A stretch of 64,000 bases of DNA. Source: Azohydromonas australica DSM 1124 (GTDB lineage: Bacteria; Pseudomonadota; Gammaproteobacteria; Burkholderiales; Burkholderiaceae_C). The stretch covers positions 162,105 through 226,104 of the forward strand of contig NZ_AUMO01000031.1 of NCBI RefSeq assembly GCF_000430725.1. Direction: 5' to 3'. Below the pieces are notes generated by a model that was given only the letters and a program-made list of their open reading frames with translations, ran no database searches and was not told the origin of the DNA. Below, one piece after another: positions 25,567 to 34,597 of the stretch. The position numbers and the translations under genes were made by a program. The first letter of the stretch is position 1. Each line of letters opens with the position of its first letter.

Positions 25567-28500
25567 ATGACCACAGAGGAACAAGCAGCAGGCAACGGGA
25601 TTTCCGGTGCGTCGCGGCTGGCCGGGGGGCTGGAGGAGCTGGTCCTGGAGCTCTCGGCGCCGCGCATGGAGATGGTGGACGGCGCCCGGCGGGCGAGCGC
25701 GCGGGCGCGGCTGCTGCGCAGCGCGGCGGACGGCGGCGGCGTCGCGCAGGCCTCCGAGCCGTGGCGCCTGCTGGTGCCGGAAGGCTTCGACGCCGAATCG
25801 CTGGACTGGTACCTGCGCCGCTTTCCGGTCTGGCCCGATCCGCTGGCCCGGCAGCGCGCCGAGGCCGTGGAGGCCGCGCTGCAGGCCTGGGGCCGGCGGC
25901 TGCATCAGGCCGCCTGGCCGGCCCAGCGGCTGGCCGAGGCGCTGCCGCGCGGCGAGGGGCCGGCCGGTGGCTGGCGCGTGGGCCGCTTCTGCGTTCGCCT
26001 GCTGGACGACGACGCAGCGGGAGCACTCCAGCCGCACGAAGCGGCCGCCGCGCGCGAGGCCACCGCGCAGCTCCTGGACCAGCCCTGGGAGCTGCTGCAC
26101 GACGGCCACGCCTGGCTGTTCCAGGGTCCGTACGGTGGCAGCGTGCGCCGCTGCCTGGGGGATGGCGACGCCGCGCCGCCGCCGCCGGACCCGCCTGCTG
26201 ATGCCAGCGCGCTGCGCGTGCTGTCCGTGGCCGCGCGCCCGCCGCTGCCCGCCGGCAGCCGCACCGACCACCGCGCCGGCGCGCTGGCCCTGGGGCAGGC
26301 GGTGGAGTCCCTGGACGGCGCGCTGGAGATGCAGGTGCTGGTGCCGCCCACGTGGGCGGCGCTGTGCGCGGAGCTGGAGCGCGCGCGCCTGGCCGGCCGG
26401 CCGTGGCAGGTGCTGCACCTGGACGGCGCCTGGGTGGAAGACCCGGCCTCGGGCGCACAGGCCCTGTGCCTGGAGGCGGAGGGCCCGTCGCCGCTGCAGC
26501 CGCAGGCGCACGCGCTGCCGGTGGCGGCGCTGGGCGCGCGGCTGCGGGAGCACGGCATCGCGCTGGTGTGGCTGGAAGCCCCGCCCGGGTCCACCCTGGC
26601 TGGCCTGGGCGGGCCGGCGGCCGGGCTGCTGCAGGCCGGGGTGCCCGCCGTGGTGGCGATACGGCACGGGCTGCCGGGGCGCAGCGCCCGCGCCCTGGCC
26701 GAGACCTTCTTCGGCGCGCTGTGCCACGGCGATCCGGTGCGCGAGGCCCTGCGGGCGGGATGCGCCGCGCTGCAGCGCGAGGCCTGGGCGGCCGGTGAGG
26801 CCGGGCAGGGGCTGCTGGACGACTGGTTCGTCCCCGCGCTGTTCCTGCAGCGCGACGGGCTGCGGCTGTGCCGCGGGCCCGTGGCGCCGGGGCGCCTGCA
26901 GGCGTGGCGCGACGAGCTGCGGCAGCGGCTGGGCGAGGTGCCGGACGAGCCGGCGGCGGGCTTCGTCGGCCGCGGCCCGGAGCTGCTGGCGCTGCAGCGC
27001 CTGCTGCACGCCGGGCGCCATGCCGTGCTCAACGGCCCGGCCGGCGTCGGCAAGACCGCGCTGGCGGCGGAATTCGCGGCCTGGATGCTGCGTTGCGGCC
27101 GGATGCACCGGGCCGCCTTCGTCAGCGTCGCTGTCCACGACAGCGCCGCCGACGTGCTGGAGCGCTTCGGCCGGCAGCTGGTGCCGGGCTTCGAGCTGTC
27201 CAATTTCTTCGACCTGACGCAGGCGCGGCAGGAGCTCGAACGGGTGCTGGCGCAGGCGCCCACGCTGCTGGTGCTGGACCAGATGGAAAGCCTGCAACCC
27301 TCTGCGCTGCCGGGCGCGGCGCCGCCCGCGGTGCTGGCGCACGCGGCCGAGGAGGAGGCCGGGGCGATCCTGTCGCTGTGCCGGCGGCTGCTGCGCCAGC
27401 CCGGAACCCGGCTGCTGATGACCAGCCGCGCCGTGTTGCCCACGCCCTTCGACGACGCGGGGCAGCGGCTGGAGCTGCAGGGGCTGGACACGGATTCGGG
27501 GCTGCAGCTGCTGGCGCGCCTGATGCGAAAGGAGGCGGGCGCCGCCGTCGTGGACGCCTCGCACGAAGGCGTCGAAGGGCTGGTGCAGGCCGCGCGCGGG
27601 CATGCGTGGCTGCTGGGCGAGCTGCCGCCGCATCTGCTGCTGTGGGGGCCGCAGGCCACGTGCGCGCAGGTGCTGCGCAAGCTGGCCGTCGCGCAGGCGC
27701 GCTACCCCGTCGGCGGCGAGGCGCCGATGCTGGCCGGCCTGGAGCTGTGCCTGGAGCGGCTGCCGCCGGATGCCCTGGAGCAGGTGCCCGTGCTCGGCAT
27801 GTTCCACGGCGGCTTCCACCCTGAGGTGCTGCAGTCGGTGATGGGCTGGACGGCGGAGGCGGTCGAGGCGCTGGTGCGCCCGCTGTGCGATGCCGGCCTG
27901 GCCACGCGCGCGGCCTTCGGCCACGTGCTGCTGCTGCCGGCACTGGTGCCGGTGCTGCGTTCCCGGCTGGACGAGGCCGAGCGGCAGGCACTGCTGCCGC
28001 TGTGGGGCGCGGCCCTGAGCGAGCACGCCGGCGTGCTGCTGCGCCAGCAGCGCGAGCATCCGCCGCGCGCCGCCGCGCTCACGCTGCTGGCGCTGCCGGA
28101 CTGGCTGGCGATGCTCGATGCCGTCGAGCGCGGCGCGCCGCCGGCCGAGGTGGTGGAGGTCGCCAACCTCCTCATCGCGCTGCTGCGCCCGCTGCGGCGG
28201 CCGGGGCTGCTGGCGCAGCTGCTCCTGCGGCGCGATGCGGCGCAGGGCCGGTCGCGGCCTGCGGCCGCATCCCAGGCGCTGGCGGCGTCGCCGTCCCCGC
28301 CGGGACCCTGGGACGCCGCGCGGCTGGGTGCCGAGCGTGTGCGCATCGAGGGGCTGCTGGGCGCTGGCCGTGGCGCCGAGGCGCTGGACGCGGCGCACCT
28401 GCTGCTGGAGCAGGTGCGCGGGGCCGGGGCGCGGGCCGAGGCGGGCGTGGAGCTGGTGCGGGCGTGCCTGCTCGGGGCCCGGGCGGCGCGGGCCTTGCAG

Positions 28501-29562
28501 CGCACGCCGGAGGGCTTGCCGCTGCTGGAGGAGGCTTGTGCGCGGCTGGATGCGGCGCCTTCGGACCATCGGCTGGCCGCTGCCTGCTGGGCCGAGCGCG
28601 CCGAGGGCCTGCGCGAGCTGGACCGGCTGGACGAGGCGGCACAGGCGTACCGGTCGTTTGTCCAGTCGGCGCAGGCGGCCGGGGACTTGCGCCAGGCCGC
28701 CATCGGGCAGGGGCAGCTGGGCAACCTGTGCCTGCGGCAGGAGCGCTGGGCCGAGGCGCTGGCGGCGCTGGACGACGCGCGCCGCGGCTTCGAGCAGCTC
28801 GGCGACGCGCGCGCCGTGGCGGCCGTCTGCTACCAGGTGGGGCTCGTGCAGCTGAAGGCCGGGCGGCTGGCGCAGGCCGACGCCGCCTGGCGCGAGGCGC
28901 TGGAGCGGCAGACCCGCCTGCACGATGCGCTGGGCCAGGCGCTCACGCTCAACCAGCTGGGCGTGCTGTACGACGAGCACCTGGGCCGGGCCGAGGACGC
29001 GCTGGGCTGTTTCAGCCAGGGGGCGCAGTGCGCCGGGCACGCCGGCCATCCGGCGGTGCTGAGCCTGCTGCGCGCCAACGCCGCCGACTGCCTGCGCCGC
29101 TTGGGGCGGCTGGACGCGGCCCGGTCCGAGGCCTGGGCGGCGTTGAAGGACGCGCTGAAGGTGGGCAGCGCGGCCCAGCCCTGGGCGCGCTGGGCGCTGC
29201 TGGGTTCCATCGAGCAGGCCGCGGGCGATGGGGTGGCCGCCGAGCGGGCCCGGCGCGAGGCTGCGTCCGCCTACCTGGCCTGGCGCCGCGCCGGCGGCGA
29301 AGCCGGCGAGGGCAACGCTCAGCTGGGCGCGGCGGTGGGGCAGGCGCTGCGGGCCGGGGACCGGGCGCAGGCCGAGGCGGTGCTGCAGGAGCTGGCCGCG
29401 GACCCGCGCCTGCCAGCGGAGGACCGGGTGTACGTGCGCATGCTGCAGGTCATCGTCTCCGGCAGCCGCGACCGCACCCTGGCCGACACGCCGGGGTTGC
29501 ACTACACGGCGGCGGCGGAAGTGGTGCTGCTGCTGGAGGGGCTGGAGGAGGGCGCGGGGTGA
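25567..29562 (+). CDS. CHAT-like / STAND NTPase / TPR protein with inactive CHAT site
   Basis: The 1331-residue protein has three visible parts. Residues about 130-430 resemble a CHAT (caspase-like) domain, with the family's C-terminal block (LLQAGVPAVVAI, then AETFFGALCHGDPVREALRAG). The catalytic His expected in the GHG loop is replaced in HLDGAW (284-289), and the Cys after the next strand in WLEAPPG (335-341) is Pro. Residues about 465-760 form a STAND/NB-ARC-like NTPase: Walker A GPAGVGKT (490-497), Walker B LLVLD (567-571), and a TSRA sensor in LLMTSRA. The rest (about 900-1300) is Ala/Leu-rich TPR-like helical repeats (for example QGQLGNLCLRQERWAEAL). Such proteins are ligand-triggered oligomerising switches used in signalling and cell death or phage defence. 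Here the effector would be inert as a protease. ATG 25567 is taken from MTTEEQ. No partner gene is evident. Confidence 0.8.
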   Translation: MTTEEQAAGNGISGASRLAGGLEELVLELSAPRMEMVDGARRASARARLLRSAADGGGVAQASEPWRLLVPEGFDAESLDWYLRRFPVWPDPLARQRAEAVEAALQAWGRRLHQAAWPAQRLAEALPRGEGPAGGWRVGRFCVRLLDDDAAGALQPHEAAAAREATAQLLDQPWELLHDGHAWLFQGPYGGSVRRCLGDGDAAPPPPDPPADASALRVLSVAARPPLPAGSRTDHRAGALALGQAVESLDGALEMQVLVPPTWAALCAELERARLAGRPWQVLHLDGAWVEDPASGAQALCLEAEGPSPLQPQAHALPVAALGARLREHGIALVWLEAPPGSTLAGLGGPAAGLLQAGVPAVVAIRHGLPGRSARALAETFFGALCHGDPVREALRAGCAALQREAWAAGEAGQGLLDDWFVPALFLQRDGLRLCRGPVAPGRLQAWRDELRQRLGEVPDEPAAGFVGRGPELLALQRLLHAGRHAVLNGPAGVGKTALAAEFAAWMLRCGRMHRAAFVSVAVHDSAADVLERFGRQLVPGFELSNFFDLTQARQELERVLAQAPTLLVLDQMESLQPSALPGAAPPAVLAHAAEEEAGAILSLCRRLLRQPGTRLLMTSRAVLPTPFDDAGQRLELQGLDTDSGLQLLARLMRKEAGAAVVDASHEGVEGLVQAARGHAWLLGELPPHLLLWGPQATCAQVLRKLAVAQARYPVGGEAPMLAGLELCLERLPPDALEQVPVLGMFHGGFHPEVLQSVMGWTAEAVEALVRPLCDAGLATRAAFGHVLLLPALVPVLRSRLDEAERQALLPLWGAALSEHAGVLLRQQREHPPRAAALTLLALPDWLAMLDAVERGAPPAEVVEVANLLIALLRPLRRPGLLAQLLLRRDAAQGRSRPAAASQALAASPSPPGPWDAARLGAERVRIEGLLGAGRGAEALDAAHLLLEQVRGAGARAEAGVELVRACLLGARAARALQRTPEGLPLLEEACARLDAAPSDHRLAAACWAERAEGLRELDRLDEAAQAYRSFVQSAQAAGDLRQAAIGQGQLGNLCLRQERWAEALAALDDARRGFEQLGDARAVAAVCYQVGLVQLKAGRLAQADAAWREALERQTRLHDALGQALTLNQLGVLYDEHLGRAEDALGCFSQGAQCAGHAGHPAVLSLLRANAADCLRRLGRLDAARSEAWAALKDALKVGSAAQPWARWALLGSIEQAAGDGVAAERARREAASAYLAWRRAGGEAGEGNAQLGAAVGQALRAGDRAQAEAVLQELAADPRLPAEDRVYVRMLQVIVSGSRDRTLADTPGLHYTAAAEVVLLLEGLEEGAG

Positions 29563-29580
29563 TGTGGCGGTCCGGCTGCC

Positions 29581-30336
29581 TCAATGCCCCCACTTGCTCA
29601 GCGCGAACGCCGCCAGGAAGCCCGCCACGGTGACGAGCCCGGCGAAGTCGTGGGCCTGCTCGAAGGCCTCGGGGATCATGGTGTCCACCAGCATGGCCAG
29701 GATCGCCCCGGCGGCGATGGCGGTGGTGGCGGCCACCACCTCCGGCGAGCTGCCGTCGAAGAGCACGAAGCCCGCGATCGCCGACAGCCCCGAGGCCAGC
29801 GCGATGCCGCCCCACACGCCGTACACGTAGCCCGGCCCGCGGCCCGCCTTCTTCATGCCCGCGGCGCTGGACAGCCCCTCGGGCAGGTTCGACAAGAAGA
29901 TCGCCGCCACCGCCACGGTGCTCACCGCGCCGCCCTTGAGCAGGCTCAGCCCGATGACGATGGACTCGGGAATGCCGTCCAGCAGCGCGCCCAGCGCGAT
30001 GGACAGCCCGCTGCCCTCGTGCTCCTGCTCCGAGGGTTGACGGTCGCCCGAGCGCTTGCGGTGCCGCGCGCCGCGGTGGGCCAGGAGGTAGTTGGCGGCC
30101 GTGTACACCGCTGCGCCGCCCACGAAGCCCAGCGAGGTGGAGTCCAGCCCGCCGCTCTTGAAGGCCTCGTCCATGAGCTCGAAGGACAGGGCCGAGATCA
30201 GCACCCCGGCGCCGAAGGCCATCACCGCCGCCACCAGCCGCGCGGGGATGCGCATGCGGTAGCCGACCCACGCCCCCAGCAGCAGCGCGCCGCCGGCCAG
30301 CAGGCCCCACAGGCCGGCTTGCAACCACTGGGGCAT
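29581..30336 (-). CDS. ZIP-family metal transporter
   Basis: The 251-residue membrane protein has about eight helices. The metal-site helices TM4 and TM5 carry ALGALLDGIPES and SNLPEGLS, with conserved Asp, Glu and Pro residues of the ZIP family. A hydrophilic loop between TM3 and TM4 contains His residues (HRGARHRKR, QEHEG). ZIP proteins move zinc, iron or related divalent cations into the cytoplasm; selectivity cannot be read from the sequence. The gene converges on the CHAT-like/STAND gene with only 18 bp between the stops. It is separated from YjbQ by about 80 bp and may be transcribed from its own promoter. Confidence 0.9.
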   Translation of the reverse strand: MPQWLQAGLWGLLAGGALLLGAWVGYRMRIPARLVAAVMAFGAGVLISALSFELMDEAFKSGGLDSTSLGFVGGAAVYTAANYLLAHRGARHRKRSGDRQPSEQEHEGSGLSIALGALLDGIPESIVIGLSLLKGGAVSTVAVAAIFLSNLPEGLSSAAGMKKAGRGPGYVYGVWGGIALASGLSAIAGFVLFDGSSPEVVAATTAIAAGAILAMLVDTMIPEAFEQAHDFAGLVTVAGFLAAFALSKWGH

Positions 30337-30415
30337 GGCGGATCTCCCAAGACGATGCGATGGCGGGCTTCGGCAAGCGCGGTGCCGGCGCGGCCCGGGA
30401 GGTCGCCCGGGCGCC

Positions 30416-30838
30416 TCAGCGCCCCAGCAGGTGCAGCGCCACCTCGCGCCGGTGCGCGCGGTGGCGGTGCTCCCAGAGGTAGATGCCCTGCCAGGTGCCC
30501 AGCGCCAGCCGCCCCTGCAGCAGCGGAATGGACAGCTGCGTGGCGGTGAGCGCGCCCCGCACGTGCGCGGGCATGTCGTCCGGCCCCTCGTCGCGGTGGC
30601 GGAACAGCGGGTCGCCGTCGGGCACCAGGCGGGCGAAGAAGCGCTCCAGGTCGCGCTGCACCTCGGGGTCGGCGTTCTCCTGGATCAGCAGGCTGGCCGA
30701 GGTGTGGCGCACGAACAGCGTGAGCAGCCCTTCCTGGAAGCCTTGCGCCTGGGTCCAGTCGCGCACGCGGCGCGTGATCTCCAGCAGCGCGCGGCCGGGC
30801 GTGTCGAAGGCAAGGGTGGTGGTGGCTTGGTTCAACAT
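30416..30838 (-). CDS. yjbQ: YjbQ/UPF0047 family protein (secondary thiamine-phosphate synthase)
   Basis: The 140-residue protein matches the UPF0047/YjbQ family along its length. Visible motifs are HTSASLLIQENADPEV (about 45-60), RHRDEGPDDMPAHVRGAL (about 80-97), and GTWQGIYLWEHR near 115-126. Conserved His/Asp/Glu residues suggest a metal site. Genetic work in E. coli links YjbQ to low thiamine phosphate synthase activity; the physiological role is unsettled. ATG 30838 lies 7 bp inside the end of the histidine kinase gene, so the two are translationally coupled, an unexpected association. Confidence 0.92.
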   Translation of the reverse strand: MLNQATTTLAFDTPGRALLEITRRVRDWTQAQGFQEGLLTLFVRHTSASLLIQENADPEVQRDLERFFARLVPDGDPLFRHRDEGPDDMPAHVRGALTATQLSIPLLQGRLALGTWQGIYLWEHRHRAHRREVALHLLGR

Positions 30839-32130
30839 GCGGGCAATTCCAGCACGAAGCAGCTGCCGCCCCCTTCGCGCGGCTCGCAGCGCACGCTGCC
30901 CTCGTGGCGCTGCGCGATCTGGCGCACCAGGCTCAGCCCCAGGCCCACGCCGCCCTGCAGCTCGGCGTGGCCGGGCAGGCGGAAGAAGGGCTCGAAGATG
31001 CGCTCGCGCATCTCCGCCGGCACGCCGGGGCCGCGGTCGCACACCGCGGCGCGCACGCGGCCGTCGCCGGCGCGGCCCAGCTCCAGCACCACCTCGTCGC
31101 CGCCGTAGCGCTGGGCGTTCTCCAGCAGGTTGCGCAGCGCGCGGCGCAGCAGCCGCTCCTCGCCCTGCACGCTGAAATCCGCGTCGGCCTCGGGCTGCAG
31201 CTGCGCGCCCACGCGCGCGGCTTCCTCGGCCGCCAGCACCAGCAGGTCCACCGGGTGGCGTTCCAGGTCCGGGCGCACGTCCAGCCGGCTGGACAGCAGC
31301 ACCTCCTCCACCAGCGCGTCGAGCTCGGCGATGTTGGCGTGGATCTCGGCCTGCAGCCCGGCCTGCTGGCCGGGGGAGGCCGTCTCCATGAGCGAGACGG
31401 CCATCTTCAGGCGCGCCAGCGGCGAGCGCAGCTCGTGGCTGGCATTGGCCAGCAGCGACTGGTGCGAGCGCAGCAGCTTCTCGGTGCGCTCGGCCGCCTG
31501 GTTGAAGCTGCGCGCCAGCGCCGCGACCTCGTCGCGCCCGCTGTCGTCCACACGGTGCGCCAGCGCGCCGTTGCCGAAGCGCTCCACGCCCGCCTGCAGC
31601 GCCTCCAGCCGCCGCGTCAGGCGCCGCACCACCGGGTACGCGCCCGCGGCCACGGCCATGAACAGCAGCGCCAGCACCGCCACCAGCCCGGTGCCGCGGA
31701 TCCACGGCGGCGCCGGCGGCAGCGGCGGCCCGTGGCGCCCGCCCGGCCCGCGCGGCGGGCGCGCCAGCCACAGCGTGCGGCCGTCGTCGAGCTTGATGGG
31801 CAGCACCCGCGCCTGCGGCTCGGCGCTGATGCGCGCGAAGGCCTCGGCCTCGCCGACGCGCTGCCCCTTGGGATCGTCCAGCGCCAGCGGCACGCGCAGC
31901 CGCTCGGACCACTCGCGCAGCACCTCGGCCTGCTGCGCCGCGGGGGCCTTGGGCGGCGGCAGCGCCTGCTGCAGCAGCTCGCCCCAGGCGGCCAGGCGCT
32001 CGCCGGCGGCGGCGTCGAAGCGCCCGCGCTCGTGCTCCATCTGGTGCTGGAACAGCCAGCCCGAGCCCAGCGCGAACAGCGCCAGCACGGCCACCACGGT
32101 GAGCCAGACGCGCAGGTACAGCGACTTCAT
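30832..32130 (-). CDS. Sensor histidine kinase (CpxA/EnvZ type)
   Basis: The 432-residue inner-membrane sensor has TM1 (about 7-25), a periplasmic part to about 145 with a proline/glycine linker (GGRHGPPLPPAPP), TM2 (about 147-167) and a HAMP domain. The HisKA helix carries phospho-acceptor H232 in ANASHELRSPLA, and the HATPase has the N-box NLLENAQRYG and G-boxes DRGPGVP and GVGLGLSLV. It should phosphorylate the OmpR-type regulator encoded 28 bp upstream on the same strand. The Spy/CpxP gene beyond that regulator suggests an envelope-stress system, with periplasmic Spy-like protein as regulator or target. Confidence 0.92.
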   Translation of the reverse strand: MKSLYLRVWLTVVAVLALFALGSGWLFQHQMEHERGRFDAAAGERLAAWGELLQQALPPPKAPAAQQAEVLREWSERLRVPLALDDPKGQRVGEAEAFARISAEPQARVLPIKLDDGRTLWLARPPRGPGGRHGPPLPPAPPWIRGTGLVAVLALLFMAVAAGAYPVVRRLTRRLEALQAGVERFGNGALAHRVDDSGRDEVAALARSFNQAAERTEKLLRSHQSLLANASHELRSPLARLKMAVSLMETASPGQQAGLQAEIHANIAELDALVEEVLLSSRLDVRPDLERHPVDLLVLAAEEAARVGAQLQPEADADFSVQGEERLLRRALRNLLENAQRYGGDEVVLELGRAGDGRVRAAVCDRGPGVPAEMRERIFEPFFRLPGHAELQGGVGLGLSLVRQIAQRHEGSVRCEPREGGGSCFVLELPAC

Positions 32131-32158
32131 GGCGCGCCGGCGCCGCGGTGCGCGGCCG

Positions 32159-32878
32159 TCACTGCGCCTCTTCCTGCCCCGCCTCGTCCGGCCGCCGCGC
32201 GAACAGGTAGCCCACGCCGCGCACGGTGAGCACGCGGCGCGGGTTGCGCGGGTCGTCCTCGATCAGGGCGCGGATGCGCGAGACGTGCACGTCGATCGAG
32301 CGGTCGAAGGCCTCCTGCGCGTGGCCCTTGAGCGCGTCCATGATCTGGTCGCGCGTCATCACGCGCCCGGCATGCTGGGCCAGCACGCGCAGCAGCTCGA
32401 ACTGGTGCGCGGTGAGGTCGACCTCGCGGCCGTCCAGCCGTGCCTTGCGCGCGCCCATGTCGATCTCCAGCCGGCCGAAGCGCAGCGTCTCGTCCTCGGG
32501 CGCGCCCGGCGCGGCGCGGCGCAGCAGCGCCTTCACGCGCGCCAGCAGCTCGCGCGGCTCGAAGGGCTTGGAGAGGTAGTCGTCGGCGCCCAGCTCCAGG
32601 CCCACGATGCGGTCCAGCGGCTCGCCGCGCGCGGTGAGCATCAGCAGCGGCAGCCGCCGCGTGCGCGGGTCGGCGCGCAGCTCGCGCGTGAGGTCCAGGC
32701 CGTCGCCGTCGGGCAGCATCAGGTCCAGCACCAGCGCGTCGAAGCTTTCCATCAGCAGCCGCCGGCGACCTTCGGCCAGCGTGGGTGCGGTGTCGACGCC
32801 GAAGCCCGCGCCGCGCAGGTAGTCGGCCACCATGGCACTCAGTCGGGCGTCGTCGTCGATCAACAGCAGTCGGGGCAT
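32159..32878 (-). CDS. OmpR/CpxR-type response regulator
   Basis: The 239-residue regulator has a receiver domain (phosphoacceptor D52 in LVLDLMLPDGDG, Thr82, Lys104 in YLSKPFEPRE) and a C-terminal OmpR winged helix (about 140-235; LTAHQFELLRVLAQHAGRVMTRDQI, VHVSRIRALIEDD, RVLTVRGVGYLF). It likely activates the Spy/CpxP gene upstream and other envelope genes after phosphorylation by the adjacent kinase. ATG 32878 (MPRLLLIDDD) begins the first receiver strand. The open frame extends upstream (possible start near 32917 or 32965), but those residues are not conserved receiver sequence. Confidence 0.93.
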   Translation of the reverse strand: MPRLLLIDDDARLSAMVADYLRGAGFGVDTAPTLAEGRRRLLMESFDALVLDLMLPDGDGLDLTRELRADPRTRRLPLLMLTARGEPLDRIVGLELGADDYLSKPFEPRELLARVKALLRRAAPGAPEDETLRFGRLEIDMGARKARLDGREVDLTAHQFELLRVLAQHAGRVMTRDQIMDALKGHAQEAFDRSIDVHVSRIRALIEDDPRNPRRVLTVRGVGYLFARRPDEAGQEEAQ

Positions 32879-32924
32879 TTCAGGGGCGCTCAGGCTTGTC
32901 AAGGAGCGCGAGAGCATAGACCCC

Positions 32925-33488
32925 TCAACGGCGCGGTCCGTGCTCACGGTCGTGCTCGGCGGCACGCTTGCGCATTTCGTCCGCCAATTGGGCGCGCTGC
33001 TGCGGCGTCAGCACGTTCGCGGCCTCGACCATGGCCTTGGACCAGCGCTGCGAGGCCTGGTCGTGCTGGGCCAGCATCTGCTGGCGCAGGCTCTCCACGG
33101 CGTTGGCGTCGATGGTGGGCTGGGCCAGCAGCGCCAGGCCCTGCTCGTGCAGCTGCCGGCGCGTGTCGGCCTGGGCGCCCATGTCCTTGCCGGCGGCCTC
33201 GAAGATGGCGCGGATCTTGGTGCGCTGCTCGGCCGTGGCGTTGACGCGCTCCAGCATGCGGTCCATGTAGCGGCCGCCCATGGGGCCGCCCATCGGGCCG
33301 CCATGGCGGTGGCCGTGCATGTGCATCGGGCCGCCGGGCATGGCGCCGGAGGCGGCCGGCGGTGGGGGTGCGGGCTGGGCCGTGACCAGCCCGGCCGCGC
33401 CGGCCAGGCCGAGCGCCAACGCCAGCGCGGCGCCGCGGGCACGCAGCCCGGGCAGGGAACGCAGGGCAGAAACGGTTCGCGTGTTCAT
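32925..33488 (-). CDS. Spy/CpxP-family periplasmic protein
   Basis: The 187-residue product has a signal peptide (basic start, Ala/Leu-rich core about 22-38, cleavage near VTAQ-P), a Pro/Ala/Gly/His-rich linker (GGPMHMHGHRHGGPMGG) and an all-helical LTXXQ domain with NVLTPQQRAQL and NATAEQRTKI. Spy and CpxP are chaperone or adaptor proteins that report periplasmic damage to the Cpx-type kinase. The His/Met-rich linker could bind copper or nickel, as in CnrX/Spy relatives. It is the first gene of the Spy-regulator-kinase-YjbQ set. The start at 33488 is supported by GGAG about 10 nt upstream; an earlier ATG at 33503 is possible. Confidence 0.87.
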   Translation of the reverse strand: MNTRTVSALRSLPGLRARGAALALALGLAGAAGLVTAQPAPPPPAASGAMPGGPMHMHGHRHGGPMGGPMGGRYMDRMLERVNATAEQRTKIRAIFEAAGKDMGAQADTRRQLHEQGLALLAQPTIDANAVESLRQQMLAQHDQASQRWSKAMVEAANVLTPQQRAQLADEMRKRAAEHDREHGPRR

Positions 33489-33754
33489 CTGGGAAAGCTC
33501 CACGGTTGTCGTAGTGGGGAGCCTGCAGATTGAAGACCGCGCTTTGCCCGGCGGTGTGGTCGGCGTAAAGAAACGTGAAGGGCACCGTGAAGCCGCCGCG
33601 ACGTACGGCTCGCGACGCGTGTCGTGTCATGTATCACGTGGTAACCGGTTTCCATAGCGGTACCGCTGTTCCGAGGCGGCGACAATGCGCGGCTGAGCGC
33701 CGCACCCCGGGTTGGGGAGCAGGGGCATTTCCAACCACAGCGGCGGTGATACCG

Positions 33755-34597
33755 ATGCGCGCCCTTTTGATGTTCTTGATGGGCTTCGTGCTCGCTCTTG
33801 CTCCCGCGGCCCGAGCCGCGGGCGAGCGTCCGCTGACCGTGGGCGTCGTTCCCTACCTGAGCGCGCGCACGCTGGTGCAGCTCTACAAGCCGCTGCAGGA
33901 GCACCTGGAGCGCTCGCTGCAGCGCCCGGTGCGGCTGGTGACGGCGCCGGACTACCTGACCTTTCTCGACAAGACCGCCAAGCGGGAGTACGACCTGATC
34001 GCCACCTCGCCGGCCTTCGGCCGCATGGCGCAGAACGAGACCGGCTACGTGCCGCTGCTGCGCCCGCAGAACTCGCTGGAGGTGCTGCTGGTCACGCTCA
34101 AGGAAAGCTCGCTGCAGGACGTCTCGGGCGTGCGCGGCCAGACCATCGCCACCACCGATCCGCTGGCCACGCTGACGCTGGCGGGGGTGCGCGCGCTGCG
34201 CGAGCGCGGGCTGGTGCCCGGGCGCGACGTGACGGTGCGCCCCACCAACAGCCACGCCAACTCCCTGGCGGCGATGCGCCGCGGCGACGCGGTGGCCGCC
34301 ATCACCTCCTCCACCGCGCTGCGGCAGATCGGCACCGCCGCCGCCGCGCCGGTGCGCACGCTGGCGGTGCTGAGCACCACCACGCCGCTGCTGTATCTCA
34401 CCAGCCCGATGCTGCGCGCGCCGGAGGTCGAGACGCTGCGCCGCCTGATGGTGGAGTTCGCCAACGGCACCGAGGCCGGGCGCCACTTCATGGAGGAGCT
34501 GGGCCACGGCACGCTGGTGCCGGTGTCCGCGCGCGACATGGCCAGCCTCGACCCGTACGTGGACGACCTCAAGGCACAGCTGGAGACTCTGCGTTGA
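33755..34597 (+). CDS. PhnD/phosphonate-type periplasmic binding protein
   Basis: The 280-residue protein has a signal peptide (MRALLMFLMGFVLALAPAARA) and a PBP-like fold typical of PhnD: LTVGVVPYLSARTLVQLYKPL, then LVTAPDYLTFLDKTAKREYDLIA, a TSPAFGRMAQ loop and repeated Ser/Thr turns (TSSTALRQIG, STTTPLLYL) around the ligand cleft. Such proteins bind phosphonates, phosphite or other oxyanions. No ABC permease or ATPase gene is near. Instead its stop codon overlaps the TTG start of a GGDEF-EAL receptor, so it probably acts as a periplasmic signal-input protein. ATG 33755 heads a clear signal peptide. Confidence 0.85.
   Translation: MRALLMFLMGFVLALAPAARAAGERPLTVGVVPYLSARTLVQLYKPLQEHLERSLQRPVRLVTAPDYLTFLDKTAKREYDLIATSPAFGRMAQNETGYVPLLRPQNSLEVLLVTLKESSLQDVSGVRGQTIATTDPLATLTLAGVRALRERGLVPGRDVTVRPTNSHANSLAAMRRGDAVAAITSSTALRQIGTAAAAPVRTLAVLSTTTPLLYLTSPMLRAPEVETLRRLMVEFANGTEAGRHFMEELGHGTLVPVSARDMASLDPYVDDLKAQLETLR

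Noticed and set aside
25348..29502. Very long open frame (1384 codons) on the minus strand opposite the CHAT-like/STAND gene
   Set aside because: Gln/Arg/Ala/His-rich translation without motifs; long antisense frames are expected in GC-rich DNA, and the plus strand has clear domains.
25567..29562. Calling the CHAT-like/STAND protein an established anti-phage defence gene
   Set aside because: No other defence gene is adjacent and the CHAT catalytic pair is missing; the sequence supports architecture, not function.
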